Positions 8,632 through 15,695 of a stretch of DNA of 41,903 nucleotides are shown piece after piece. Both the position numbers and the translations under genes were made by a program. The stretch's first letter is position 1. Every line of letters starts with the position of its first letter. The notes under the pieces are model-generated. The model worked only from the letters and a program-made list of their open reading frames with translations. It ran no database searches and was not told the origin of the DNA. The DNA comes from Rikenellaceae bacterium (GTDB lineage: Bacteria > Bacteroidota > Bacteroidia > Bacteroidales > Rikenellaceae). The stretch covers positions 1 to 41,903 of the forward strand of contig JAIRQC010000071.1 in NCBI GenBank assembly GCA_031256675.1, in the 5' to 3' direction.

Positions 8632-8662
8632 CAGGGGGCCCGAACAGGGCCCCTGTTTTTTT
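8632..8662 (+). terminator. Rho-independent terminator after the lipoprotein gene
   Basis: Stem CAGGGGGCCC/GGGCCCCTG with a 5-nt loop, followed by seven T residues (8656-8662). Confidence 0.85.
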
Positions 8663-8692
8663 GCTATCTTTGCGCAAAAAATAAAAAATATT

Positions 8693-9619
8693 ATGGCAAG
8701 CATAGGCGCTACGCTCAGACTTTGGCGTATTGGGGTGGTGGATACGCCCACGATTTTCTGGTTCGCAGTGAGGCGGGCCGCGTTGACGGTCGGCGTGTCA
8801 CCCGACAGGATCGGCAGGCTCATGCTTGCCAACAACCACCGCAAGTTTGCCCGTTTCGATCGCCGCTGGGTGCGCACGGGGAGTGACGGGGCGCAGTATT
8901 ACGACTTCAAGGGGGCGCGGCTGCCGTTCGAAGAGAAATACCGGATGTACAAGGTTTTTTTCGACTCGCTGGCCGTCTACTGCCTTAATAAAGACCGCTA
9001 TACGCCACGGCTGGCGCACGATCTGGACGAGTGGTTCGAGGGGCCATACGGCTACACGGGCGACGGCATTGACGTGCGCGTGGAGCCGGGCGACGTGGTG
9101 ATCGACGCAGGGGCGTGGATCGGCGATTTCAGCGCTTACGCCGCAGTCAGGGGGGCAACGTCATACGCTTTCGAGCCCACGCCGGAACTCTTCGAGATGG
9201 TCTGCCGCACCGCCGCATTGAACGCCGATGGGGCGATCGTCCCGGTACAAAAAGGGTTGGGCGACAGCGCGGGCGAGCTCGGTTTTTCGGTCTGCGGCCT
9301 CGACCAGAACGGCGAGGGCAACACATTCCTGCCGCACGCGGGATACGACACGATACAGGTGAAAATCACAACAATAGACGACTTCGTGCGCGAACAGGGG
9401 CTGTCCCGCGTGGATTTTATCAAGGCCGACATCGAGGGCTTCGAGCGCAACATGCTGGCAGGGGCGCGCGAGACCCTGCAACGTTTCGCCCCGAAGCTGG
9501 CCCTGTGCACCTACCACCTGCCGGACGACCCGCAGGTGATGGAGCGGCTGATCCTCGAAGCCAACCCGCGCTACAGGGTCGTTCAACTCGGCAAGAAACT
9601 TTTTGCACAGGCGAGGTGA
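8693..9619 (+). CDS. FkbM-family methyltransferase
   Basis: A 308-residue SAM-dependent methyltransferase of the FkbM/Methyltransf_21 type. Members O-methylate sugars or other small acceptors; the substrate here cannot be told. Motif I is VIDAGAWIGDFS (about residues 137-148), the acidic strand-end motif is AFEPTPELFE (about 160), and the family signature VDFIKADIEGFE lies near 242. The first 90 residues are a helical cap rich in Arg and aromatics, without signal peptide or membrane segment, so it is cytoplasmic. A TATCTTTG box (8665-8672) sits 20 nt before the ATG, overlapping the upstream terminator's T-tract. It lies alone, 15 kb from the polysaccharide cluster, so a role there is not implied. 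Confidence 0.85.
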   Translation: MASIGATLRLWRIGVVDTPTIFWFAVRRAALTVGVSPDRIGRLMLANNHRKFARFDRRWVRTGSDGAQYYDFKGARLPFEEKYRMYKVFFDSLAVYCLNKDRYTPRLAHDLDEWFEGPYGYTGDGIDVRVEPGDVVIDAGAWIGDFSAYAAVRGATSYAFEPTPELFEMVCRTAALNADGAIVPVQKGLGDSAGELGFSVCGLDQNGEGNTFLPHAGYDTIQVKITTIDDFVREQGLSRVDFIKADIEGFERNMLAGARETLQRFAPKLALCTYHLPDDPQVMERLILEANPRYRVVQLGKKLFAQAR

Positions 9620-9715
9620 TAAAATTTGCTTTTTAATTTTATTGTTTGTAAATTTGTCATGGGTTCGCACGTTGCGGGCCCATAAAAATTTATTAACCTT
9701 AAAATTTTCACCATC

Positions 9716-9931
9716 ATGAAAAACTTTAAGTTTACTGGGGGGGGCTATCGCCCTGAATCTTAGGTAATTAGGTGCACACTAAGGGGTGCGCTGTCGGCTT
9801 GCGCCGTAGCTCTGGCGGCCGTAGTACTGTCGATCGGCTGTTCGCAGGAATCCGTATTTCGCTACGCTTCATTTCGCTCAGGGCGGCATAATACCTGCCC
9901 GCAACAGCACCCAACAGAACATTGGAACTGA
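9716..9931 (+). pseudogene. Broken lipoprotein gene fragment
   Basis: From the ATG at 9716 the frame reads MKNFKFTGGGYRPES and stops at TAG (9761-9763). In the same frame, after the stop, a clear lipoprotein signal core follows (ALAAVVLSIGCSQES, 9811-9855). The frame then runs through a repeat-like stretch to TGA at 9929. It looks like a signal peptide split by an in-frame insertion of about 51 nt (9737-9787, starting with a G8 run) and cut off soon after the lipobox. The leader AACCTTAAAATT just upstream recurs before the next gene. Confidence 0.5.
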
Positions 9932-9962
9932 ACAGTTTTTCAAACCTTAAAATTGCATGGTA

Positions 9963-10256
9963 ATGAAACAATATCTTAAACGGCTGCAACAATATTTCAA
10001 CACTTTCCTTTGTGCTATTGGCTGGTTCAGCCTTCTTCATTTCGTCTATATTATCGGGCGTCATTTGTTCGGGTGGAAAATCGAAAGCAGCACTTTTCCA
10101 TTAGAGACGGAAATCACAGATTTCAGAAAGTTCATTGTTAGTTTCCTTCTTTTTATTGTGTCTATTATAGGTTTAACGATTATTTTTGAACAGGACAAGC
10201 GCGCAAGGCAACGCAAGGCAGCCCAAAAAGCAGCCGAAGAAGCTGCGGAGAAATAG
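9963..10256 (+). CDS. Small membrane protein of unknown function
   Basis: A 97-residue product that I do not recognise. It has two hydrophobic segments, about residues 16-36 (FLCAIGWFSLLHFVYIIG) and 57-76 (FIVSFLLFIVSIIGLTIIF). A strongly charged C-terminal tail of Arg, Lys, Glu, Ala and Gln follows, probably a cytoplasmic helix. An in-frame ATG two codons earlier (9957) is possible. It is followed by a terminator at 10297. AT-rich composition contrasts with its neighbours. Function and reality both rest on the membrane pattern alone. Confidence 0.55.
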   Translation: MKQYLKRLQQYFNTFLCAIGWFSLLHFVYIIGRHLFGWKIESSTFPLETEITDFRKFIVSFLLFIVSIIGLTIIFEQDKRARQRKAAQKAAEEAAEK

Positions 10257-10296
10257 ATTCTTTGCCGGCGGCACGGCAACCGCCCTCATGCAAATC

Positions 10297-10328
10297 GAAA
10301 ACCGCCCTCATGCACGGGGGCGGTTTTT
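10297..10328 (+). terminator. Rho-independent terminator
   Basis: Stem AAAACCGCCC/GGGGCGGTTTT with an 8-nt loop and a T-tract. A copy of the left half (AACCGCCCTCATGCA) also occurs directly upstream at 10279-10293, so the terminator arm is tandemly duplicated. Confidence 0.8.
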
Positions 10329-10374
10329 GTTGAATAATATTCCGCCGCGAAGGGATATTTCCGAACAAAAATAT

Positions 10375-10382
10375 TAATTTTG
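10375..10382 (+). promoter_or_regulatory. Candidate -7 box of the alpha-oxoamine synthase gene
   Basis: TAATTTTG matches TANNTTTG and lies 25 nt before the ATG at 10408. No good -33 element is visible at the expected spacing. Confidence 0.5.
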
Positions 10383-10407
10383 CCGCATCAAAAACATCGC
10401 AAGTATC

Positions 10408-11658
10408 ATGGACATATTCGACAGGATCAAACGCAATGCCGGCGGCCCGATCGGCATGTACCAGAAGCAGAGCCACGGCTACTTCTCCTTTCCGAAACTG
10501 GTGGGCGAGATCGGCCCGCGCATGGAGTTCCGCGGTCGCGAAGTGCTCAACTGGAGCCTGAACAACTATCTCGGACTGGCCAACCACCCCGAAGTGCGCA
10601 AGGCCGACGCCGAGGCCGCCGCAAAGTACGGCATGGCCTCGCCAATGGGGGCGCGCATGATGAGCGGCCAGACCGTATATCACGAGGAGCTGGAGCGTCG
10701 ACTGGCCGCGTTCGTCGGCAAGGAGGACGCTTTCCTGCTCAACTTCGGCTATCAGGGGATGATCTCGATCATCGACTCGCTGCTCTCGCGCAATGACGTG
10801 GTTGTCTACGACGCCGAGGCCCACGCCTGCATCATCGACGGGTTGCGGCTCCACACCGGCAAACGGTTCGTCTTCGCCCACAACGACGAGGCGAGTTTCC
10901 GCAAGCAGATGGAGCACGCCGCGAAGGTGGTTGCCGAGACCAAAGGGGGCATACTGGTCATCACCGAGGGGGTCTTCGGCATGAAGGGCGACCTGGGGAT
11001 GCTCGACAAAATAGTCGCCGCCAAAAAAGAGTTCGACTTCCGCCTGCTGGTCGACGACGCCCACGGCTTCGGCACGATGGGGCCCGGCGGCAAGGGCACG
11101 ACGCACCATTTCGGGGTGACGGAGGGGGTGGACGTGCTGTTCAACACCTTTGCCAAGTCGATGGCCGGTATCGGGGCGTTTGTCGCCTCGCATAAGTATA
11201 TTATTGATTTTCTGCGCTATAACATGCGTTCGCAGACCTACGCCAAGTCGTTGCCGATGCCGATGGTGATGGGGGCGATGAAGCGTCTGGAGTTGATCGA
11301 GGCCCATCCGGAGTTCCAGCAGAAGTTGTGGGAGATCACGCGCGCCTTGCAGGGCGGCTTCCGCGAGCGCGGCTTCAACATCGGCGCTACCGCCTCGCCA
11401 GTAACGCCGGTTTACATGAAGGGCGGGCTGGAGGAGGCCACCAACCTTGTGGTCGACCTGCGCGAGAACCACAACCTGTTCTGTTCGGTGGTGGTTTATC
11501 CGGTCATCCCGAAGGGCGAGATCATTCTGCGCATCATCCCCACGGCCGTCCACACGCTGGATGACGTCAATTACACGCTCGGTTGTTTCGACGCGGTGCG
11601 CGGCAGGCTCGAAAGCGGCGAATATCAAAAACCAATCCCCGATATGGGAGACCGGTAA
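10408..11658 (+). CDS. Alpha-oxoamine synthase, serine palmitoyltransferase-like (PLP)
   Basis: A 416-residue PLP enzyme that condenses an amino acid with an acyl-CoA or acyl-ACP thioester and releases CO2. Fold-type I features are visible: WSLNNYLGL (about 50-58), a His/Asp pair in DAEAHACIIDG near 137-147, LLVDDAHGFG (about 214-223), and the PLP lysine K250 in NTFAKSMAG. Relatives are 8-amino-7-oxononanoate synthase, glycine C-acetyltransferase, serine palmitoyltransferase and cysteate C-acyltransferase. In the Bacteroidota the last two make sphingolipid and sulfonolipid bases. BioF is less likely because the only biotin gene in the window (bioD) lies 5 kb away in a separate unit. The precise substrate cannot be read from sequence. 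Confidence 0.75.
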   Translation: MDIFDRIKRNAGGPIGMYQKQSHGYFSFPKLVGEIGPRMEFRGREVLNWSLNNYLGLANHPEVRKADAEAAAKYGMASPMGARMMSGQTVYHEELERRLAAFVGKEDAFLLNFGYQGMISIIDSLLSRNDVVVYDAEAHACIIDGLRLHTGKRFVFAHNDEASFRKQMEHAAKVVAETKGGILVITEGVFGMKGDLGMLDKIVAAKKEFDFRLLVDDAHGFGTMGPGGKGTTHHFGVTEGVDVLFNTFAKSMAGIGAFVASHKYIIDFLRYNMRSQTYAKSLPMPMVMGAMKRLELIEAHPEFQQKLWEITRALQGGFRERGFNIGATASPVTPVYMKGGLEEATNLVVDLRENHNLFCSVVVYPVIPKGEIILRIIPTAVHTLDDVNYTLGCFDAVRGRLESGEYQKPIPDMGDR

Positions 11659-11693
11659 GTTCTATCGGCAAATAAAGCCGCCTCTGTTTTGAA

Positions 11694-11741
11694 CTGCACC
11701 CCAAAAGTATGCGTATGTGCGTCGCAACTTTTGGGGTGCAG
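11694..11741 (+). terminator. Long perfect hairpin after the alpha-oxoamine synthase gene
   Basis: Two 15-bp perfectly complementary arms, CTGCACCCCAAAAGT (11694-11708) and ACTTTTGGGGTGCAG (11727-11741), with an 18-nt loop. It lies 36 nt after the stop codon. There is no long T-tract on the plus strand, so it may act as a transcript end protector or bidirectional terminator. Confidence 0.55.
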
Positions 11742-11865
11742 TGCGTTTTGGTGGCGGCTTGTTTTATGGGCATTGACAGCTGGTTGCATCCGGCGCATGG
11801 CCGCCACATAAAGCAGCAGGCGAGGGATAGGGACAACTGCTTGCGGACATGCGCGAGGTTGCAGG

Positions 11866-11894
11866 CTTTCGGCCTCGTTTTGCGAGGCCGAAAG
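11866..11894. repeat. REP-like hairpin with GCGAGGCCGAAAG core
   Basis: Arms CTTTCGGCCTCG (11866-11877) and CGAGGCCGAAAG (11883-11894) are perfect over 12 bp with a TTTTG loop. The core recurs near 2208, 2985, 12827 and 37893, each time beyond the 3' end of a gene. Confidence 0.6.
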
Positions 11895-11948
11895 GCTCCT
11901 TGTTGCTGCATGTGAGTGCAACGAGCGAAGCAATCCGGTCGAGGCTCC

Positions 11949-12181
11949 GTTGTCGCAAGGGTGGATCTGTAAGCTCGAAACAATCGCTTGGCGGGGTGCG
12001 AGAGGGTGGTTTCGGTTGTCGCAAGGGTGGATCTGTAAGCTCGAAACAATACCGAGAGGTTTTTGTATATCGGGGCCGCCGTTGTCGCAAGGGTGGATCT
12101 GTAAGCTCGAAACAATAAGATGCCGGTGAAGCTGCTCGGCGCGTCGTTGTCGCAAGGGTGGATCTGTAAGCTCGAAACAAT
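11949..12181. CRISPR. CRISPR array, 4 repeats and 3 spacers, no cas gene in window
   Basis: Four identical 36-nt repeats at 11949-11984, 12015-12050, 12081-12116 and 12146-12181. Each starts GTTGTCGCAAGGGTGG and ends CTCGAAACAAT. The three spacers are 30, 30 and 29 nt (11985-12014, 12051-12080, 12117-12145) and unrelated to one another. A 36-nt repeat with GTTGT..ACAAT ends and 30-nt spacers is typical of type II, and also seen in type VI-B. I found no cas gene and no antirepeat (tracrRNA-like) segment in the window. The right flank (12182-12210) is AT-rich and could be a leader; the orientation is therefore unsettled. Confidence 0.88.
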
Positions 12182-12280
12182 CCGAGTCTTTTAATATAAG
12201 AAAGAATTGTATCGGCGAATAATGCCGATGTTTCGAAGGTTTGGTGTCTTCTCCCGACTTTGGGACTACTGCAATAAAGA

Positions 12281-12546
12281 GGCTGTTTCAAAAGCCTGAT
12301 TTTCCGTCGTCGCGTTTCGTCATTGCGAGGGCAGGGGCAAACTCGGAATAATCAGGAGATATTCGCCTCACAGGGTTACCTGCGCTATGCCTGATTTACG
12401 CTGTCGCGCCTCGGCCATTTCGAACAAACTCGACGGCCCTTGGCCTGGCTCTGTTGCTTCGCCTGACAGCCCTCGCCGACGGAGAGTGATTTACGCATGG
12501 CAAACCCGCCCTCGCAATGACGCGAGGGCGGACTTTTTAAGCAGCC
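12281..12546. mobile_element. MITE-like element with imperfect terminal inverted repeats
   Basis: The ends are GGCTGTTTCAAAAGCCTG (12281-12298) and the reverse complement of GACTTTTTAAGCAGCC (12531-12546), matching at about 14 of 18 positions. A GGCTGTTTCAAAA terminus is common among insertion-sequence inverted repeats. Inside lies a second perfect pair, CGTCATTGCGAGGGC (12318-12332) and GCCCTCGCAATGACG (12508-12522). The right end also forms a terminator-like hairpin CCGCCCTCG/CGAGGGCGG followed by T5. There is no open frame for a transposase in its 266 bp, and no clear target-site duplication. Confidence 0.5.
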
Positions 12547-12891
12547 ACTTTCTTACAAGCCGCACAAGACGGCGCAAAGAAATACGATAGCGATTATTAT
12601 CGCCATTATCACCCTGCCCGTTGTGATTCTCTTCGACGGGCGATAGATTATCCTATTCATACCGCTTGAATTTTGCTACGACAAATTAAACTGTTTTTTT
12701 TGCAAGCAAATATTTACCTGAAATTATATCAAATTTATCTGTTTTCAAAACTTTCAAAATTTAAGAGTTGAAAATCGGCAATGCCATGCAATTTTGGCAA
12801 GGTATTGTTAATATGGACTTTCCGACCTTTGCGAGGCCGAAAACCAGGGACGGTTTTCGATTCTGTTGCGCCCCGCTCAAAATGACATAAA
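12547..12891. other. Gene-free AT-rich stretch with a REP-like motif
   Basis: About 345 bp without a gene, AT-rich from 12650 to 12780. CTTTGCGAGGCCGAAAAC at 12827-12844 is one more copy of the motif seen at other gene ends, here downstream of the minus-strand operon that stops at 12892. Confidence 0.5.
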
Positions 12892-13440
12892 TTACGCCCC
12901 TGCCGGCCGTGTCGATACGCGGTCGAAATAGGGGCTCTTGCCGGTGCAGCTCAGGGGGATGGCCAGCGCGGTGTGGCAGCCGTTCATCAGGCCGGTCTTG
13001 CGCGCCACGAGCCCTGCGGAGAACATCACCCGCGAGTCTATCCTGTGGTCGGCGGCCACGGCGCAGGCCGACCCAACGGCGATGCCCAGGTCGGTAAGGT
13101 TGAAGCCGCACGGGAATGCCGGATGAGACCCTCGCTCCTCGCAGGTCGGGAAGCCGCACATGCCGCAGTTCATTCCGATGGCCGCCGCCCGCGTGCCGAC
13201 GAGCACAACGGCCTCGCTCGCGAGAATGTTCTCCGCGTCGCGATGAAAAAACATGTAGCCCAACTCCTCGGCGTAACGGTGCATCTGTTCGCCCAGCCGC
13301 CGCAGCTCGTCGCCCGTGACGGTTACGAGTTCGAGATTGTCAATGCCCTTGCCCTTGGGGGCCGTCCGCGCCGCCGCCATCATAGCCCGCGCCACAGCCT
13401 CCACAAATTCCGTCCGTGTGTTGTTTTCGGTGAGTATCAT
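12892..13440 (-). CDS. DUF2148 ferredoxin-domain protein
   Basis: A 182-residue protein of the DUF2148 family. Five cysteines stand out: NCGMCGFPTC (C92, C95, C100), then FPCGF (C111) and GSACAV (C126), a spacing that suggests an iron-sulfur cluster. No signal peptide, so cytoplasmic. Function is not established. The ATG at 13440 is chosen because conserved sequence starts there (MILTENNTRTEFVEAVARAM); the frame runs further upstream only as an Arg-rich shadow of the neighbouring gene. It starts 8 nt after the NfnB-like gene ends, so it is the last gene of that operon, and a redox role linked to it is plausible. Confidence 0.85.
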   Translation of the reverse strand: MILTENNTRTEFVEAVARAMMAAARTAPKGKGIDNLELVTVTGDELRRLGEQMHRYAEELGYMFFHRDAENILASEAVVLVGTRAAAIGMNCGMCGFPTCEERGSHPAFPCGFNLTDLGIAVGSACAVAADHRIDSRVMFSAGLVARKTGLMNGCHTALAIPLSCTGKSPYFDRVSTRPAGA

Positions 13441-13448
13441 GGCCTTAG

Positions 13449-14828
13449 TTATTTGGTAGAGAGATATTCGTCTATCGCCTTTGCTGCTGTGCGTCCGGCG
13501 CCCATGGCGAGGATGACGGTGGCGGCGCCGGTGACGGCGTCGCCGCCGGCGAAGACCCCTGGACGCGATGTGGCCCCGCTTTCGGAGGCTACGACGCCGC
13601 CCCAGCGTTGCGTGGCGAGCCCCTCGGTTGTCGAGGCGATCAACGGATTGGGCGAGGTGCCGAGGGCCATCACCACCGCCTCGCATTCGATCTCGAACTC
13701 CGACCCGGCCACCTCCACCGGCGAACGCCGCCCCGAAGCGTCAGGCTCGCCAAGCTCCATGCGCACGCAGCGTATGGCCCGCACCCAGCCGCGTTCGTCG
13801 CCGAGAATGGCCACAGGGTTGGTCAGCATCCGGAACTCGATCCCCTCCTCGCGGGCGTGATGCACCTCCTCCGCGCGCGCCGGAAGCTCCGCTTCCGAAC
13901 GGCGGTAGACAATTAACGCCTCTGCCCCGAGCCTGCGCGCCGTGCGGACGGCGTCCATCGCCACATTGCCCCCGCCGACCACCACGACACGCCGCCCGAC
14001 GTGTACCGGCGTGTCGTAACGTTCGTCGCAGGCGCGCATCAGGTTGCTGCGGGTCAGGAACTCGTTGGCCGAGATAACGCCGTTGAGGTTCTCGCCTGCT
14101 ATGCCCATGAATTTCGGCAATCCGGCCCCGGAGGCTATGAACACCGCCTCGAAATGCTCGTCGTTCATCAGCGAGTCGACGGTAACGGTGCGCCCGACGA
14201 TCGTATTAGTCTCTATCACAACCCCCAGCCGCCGCAGGCTGTCGATCTCCGCCGCCACGATCCGCTGTTTGGGCAGACGAAATTCGGGTATCCCGTATTC
14301 CAGCACCCCGCCCGGCTTGTGCAACGCCTCGAAGATCGTCACGCTGTAACCCATCTTCGCCAGGTCGCCCGCACAGGCCAGCCCCGCCGGGCCGCTGCCG
14401 ACGATGGCCACCTTACGACCGGCGGTCTGTTGGGCCACGCTTTTGTCGCCGTTCTCGATGTTCCAGTCGCCCACGAAACGTTCCAGTTTGCCGATGGCCA
14501 CCGGTTCGCCCTTTATGCCGAGGATGCATGCCCCCTCGCACTGCGTCTCCTGCGGACAGACGCGCCCGCACACCGACGGCAGCGAGCTGTCGCGCAAGAT
14601 GGTACCGGCTGCCGCCCGAAGATCGCCCTCGAGCAGCTTACCGATAAATTCGGGGATCGCTATCGACACAGGGCATGCCGCCACGCAGCGCGGCTTGCGG
14701 CAGTCGAGGCAGCGCGAGGCCTCCCTCTGCGCCTCCTCGACGCTGTAACCGTAACAAACCTCCTCGAAATTGGCCGCCCTCGCCGCAGGTTCCTGTTCTC
14801 GCGCAGGCACTCTCGCTATTTTGTTCAT
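13449..14828 (-). CDS. nfnB: NfnB/GltD-like NADPH-dependent flavoprotein
   Basis: A 459-residue iron-sulfur flavoprotein of the glutamate synthase small-subunit family. The N-terminal domain has two cysteine clusters, C40/C43/C48/C52 and C87/C91/C97/C101, for two [4Fe-4S] centres. Then come an FAD-binding Rossmann motif VAIVGSGPAGLACAGDLA (about 144) and an NAD(P)H-binding one, VVVVGGGNVAMDAVRTA (about 283). It shares ATGA with the end of the NfnA-like gene. That pairing is typical of NfnAB, the electron-bifurcating NADH-dependent ferredoxin:NADP oxidoreductase. The alternative reading is a stand-alone glutamate synthase small chain, but no large subunit is present here. Sulfide dehydrogenase SudAB is built the same way. 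Confidence 0.8.
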   Translation of the reverse strand: MNKIARVPAREQEPAARAANFEEVCYGYSVEEAQREASRCLDCRKPRCVAACPVSIAIPEFIGKLLEGDLRAAAGTILRDSSLPSVCGRVCPQETQCEGACILGIKGEPVAIGKLERFVGDWNIENGDKSVAQQTAGRKVAIVGSGPAGLACAGDLAKMGYSVTIFEALHKPGGVLEYGIPEFRLPKQRIVAAEIDSLRRLGVVIETNTIVGRTVTVDSLMNDEHFEAVFIASGAGLPKFMGIAGENLNGVISANEFLTRSNLMRACDERYDTPVHVGRRVVVVGGGNVAMDAVRTARRLGAEALIVYRRSEAELPARAEEVHHAREEGIEFRMLTNPVAILGDERGWVRAIRCVRMELGEPDASGRRSPVEVAGSEFEIECEAVVMALGTSPNPLIASTTEGLATQRWGGVVASESGATSRPGVFAGGDAVTGAATVILAMGAGRTAAKAIDEYLSTK

Positions 14829-15676
14829 AATCCGATTTTACATTTGTGCAGAGCTCTCTCTTCCTGCGTTTTATACATTCCCTGACGGCGCATTGCCTCG
14901 TCGAAGTCCACCAGATGGGCGTCGAACTCCGGCCCGTCGACACAGGTGAAGAGCGTCCGCCCGCCGATGCTCACCCGGCACGCGCCGCACATGCCGGTGC
15001 CGTCGACCATCAGCGAGTTGAGGCTGGCTATCGTCTTGACGCCGTAGGCTTTGGTGGTCAACGCGACGAACTTCATCATGATCATCGGGCCGACGGTTAT
15101 CACCTCGTCGTACCTCTGCCCGCGGTTGTCGATAAGCTCTTTCATCAACTCGGTGACCAAACCCCTGAACCCTGCGCTGCCGTCGTCGGTGGCGAGGTAG
15201 AGATTTCGTGCCACACTCTGCATTTCGTCTGTCATGATCAGCATTTCGCGGTTCTTTGCGCCGATTATGACGTCTGCCTCCACGCCGCGTTCGTGCAGCC
15301 ACTTCACCTGCGGATAGACAGGGGCCGCGCCGACCCCTCCGGCGACGAACAGTATGCGTTTCGCGCAGAGTCCGCCCTGAGTCTCTGTCACAAAGTCGGA
15401 CGGACGGCCCAACGGCCCGGCAAAGTCGAGCAGCGTATCGCCCGGCTCCAATGCGTTGATTTTCCGTGTAGACACGCCGATGGTCTGGGTGACGATCACG
15501 ACGCTGCCCTTTGCCGCGTCGTAATCGGCTATGGTCAACGGTATCCGCTCGCCCGGCTCGTCGGCCCGCACTATGACGAACTGCCCCGGCAGGGCCGCCC
15601 GCGCCACCCGCGGGGCCTCGACCTCCATCCGTATTATTCCGGCGGCTAACTGTTTTTTGCTTAATATTTTATACAT
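14825..15676 (-). CDS. nfnA: NfnA-like FAD/[2Fe-2S] NAD(P)H oxidoreductase subunit
   Basis: A 283-residue ferredoxin-NADP reductase-like protein of the sulfide dehydrogenase/dihydroorotate dehydrogenase electron-transfer type. It has an FAD barrel (about 1-100, with PGQFVIVRADEPGERIPLTI), an NAD-binding stretch ILFVAGGVGAAPVYPQ (108-123) and a C-terminal [2Fe-2S] site with C230, C233 and C245. The length is close to known NfnA subunits. Its partner NfnB-like gene starts inside its stop codon (ATGA, 14825-14828). The pair is likely to balance NADH, NADPH and ferredoxin in an anaerobe. Distinguishing NfnA from SudB needs structural or biochemical evidence. Confidence 0.82.
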   Translation of the reverse strand: MYKILSKKQLAAGIIRMEVEAPRVARAALPGQFVIVRADEPGERIPLTIADYDAAKGSVVIVTQTIGVSTRKINALEPGDTLLDFAGPLGRPSDFVTETQGGLCAKRILFVAGGVGAAPVYPQVKWLHERGVEADVIIGAKNREMLIMTDEMQSVARNLYLATDDGSAGFRGLVTELMKELIDNRGQRYDEVITVGPMIMMKFVALTTKAYGVKTIASLNSLMVDGTGMCGACRVSIGGRTLFTCVDGPEFDAHLVDFDEAMRRQGMYKTQEERALHKCKIGL

Positions 15677-15695
15677 GATTATATAATCCTGTGCA

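Larger units (their letters stand above)
11655..12236. repeat. Direct repeats flanking the CRISPR-bearing segment
   Basis: TATCGGCAAATAAAGCCG (11663-11680) and TATCGGCGAATAATGCCG (12210-12227) match at 16 of 18 positions. Both continue after a short gap with TGTTTTGAA or TGTTTCGAA. Each copy can also fold as a CGGC/GCCG hairpin. The left copy begins at the 3' end of the alpha-oxoamine synthase gene. The pair brackets about 550 bp that contain the CRISPR array. Confidence 0.5.

Noticed and set aside
10180-11628. A 482-codon minus-strand frame opposite the alpha-oxoamine synthase gene
   Set aside because: Shadow of a gene with clear PLP-enzyme motifs; it also runs through the upstream terminator.
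11709-11915. A 68-codon plus-strand frame between the long hairpin and the array
   Set aside because: It starts inside the hairpin loop, spans the REP-like palindrome and has no recognisable start signal.
11899-11934. A possible degenerate fifth CRISPR repeat left of the array, ending GAGCGAAGCAAT
   Set aside because: Only the last 12 nt resemble the repeat, and the distance to the first real repeat is 14 nt rather than 30.
12182-12280. A tracrRNA next to the array
   Set aside because: No stretch here or elsewhere in the window that I read shows clear complementarity to the 36-nt repeat.
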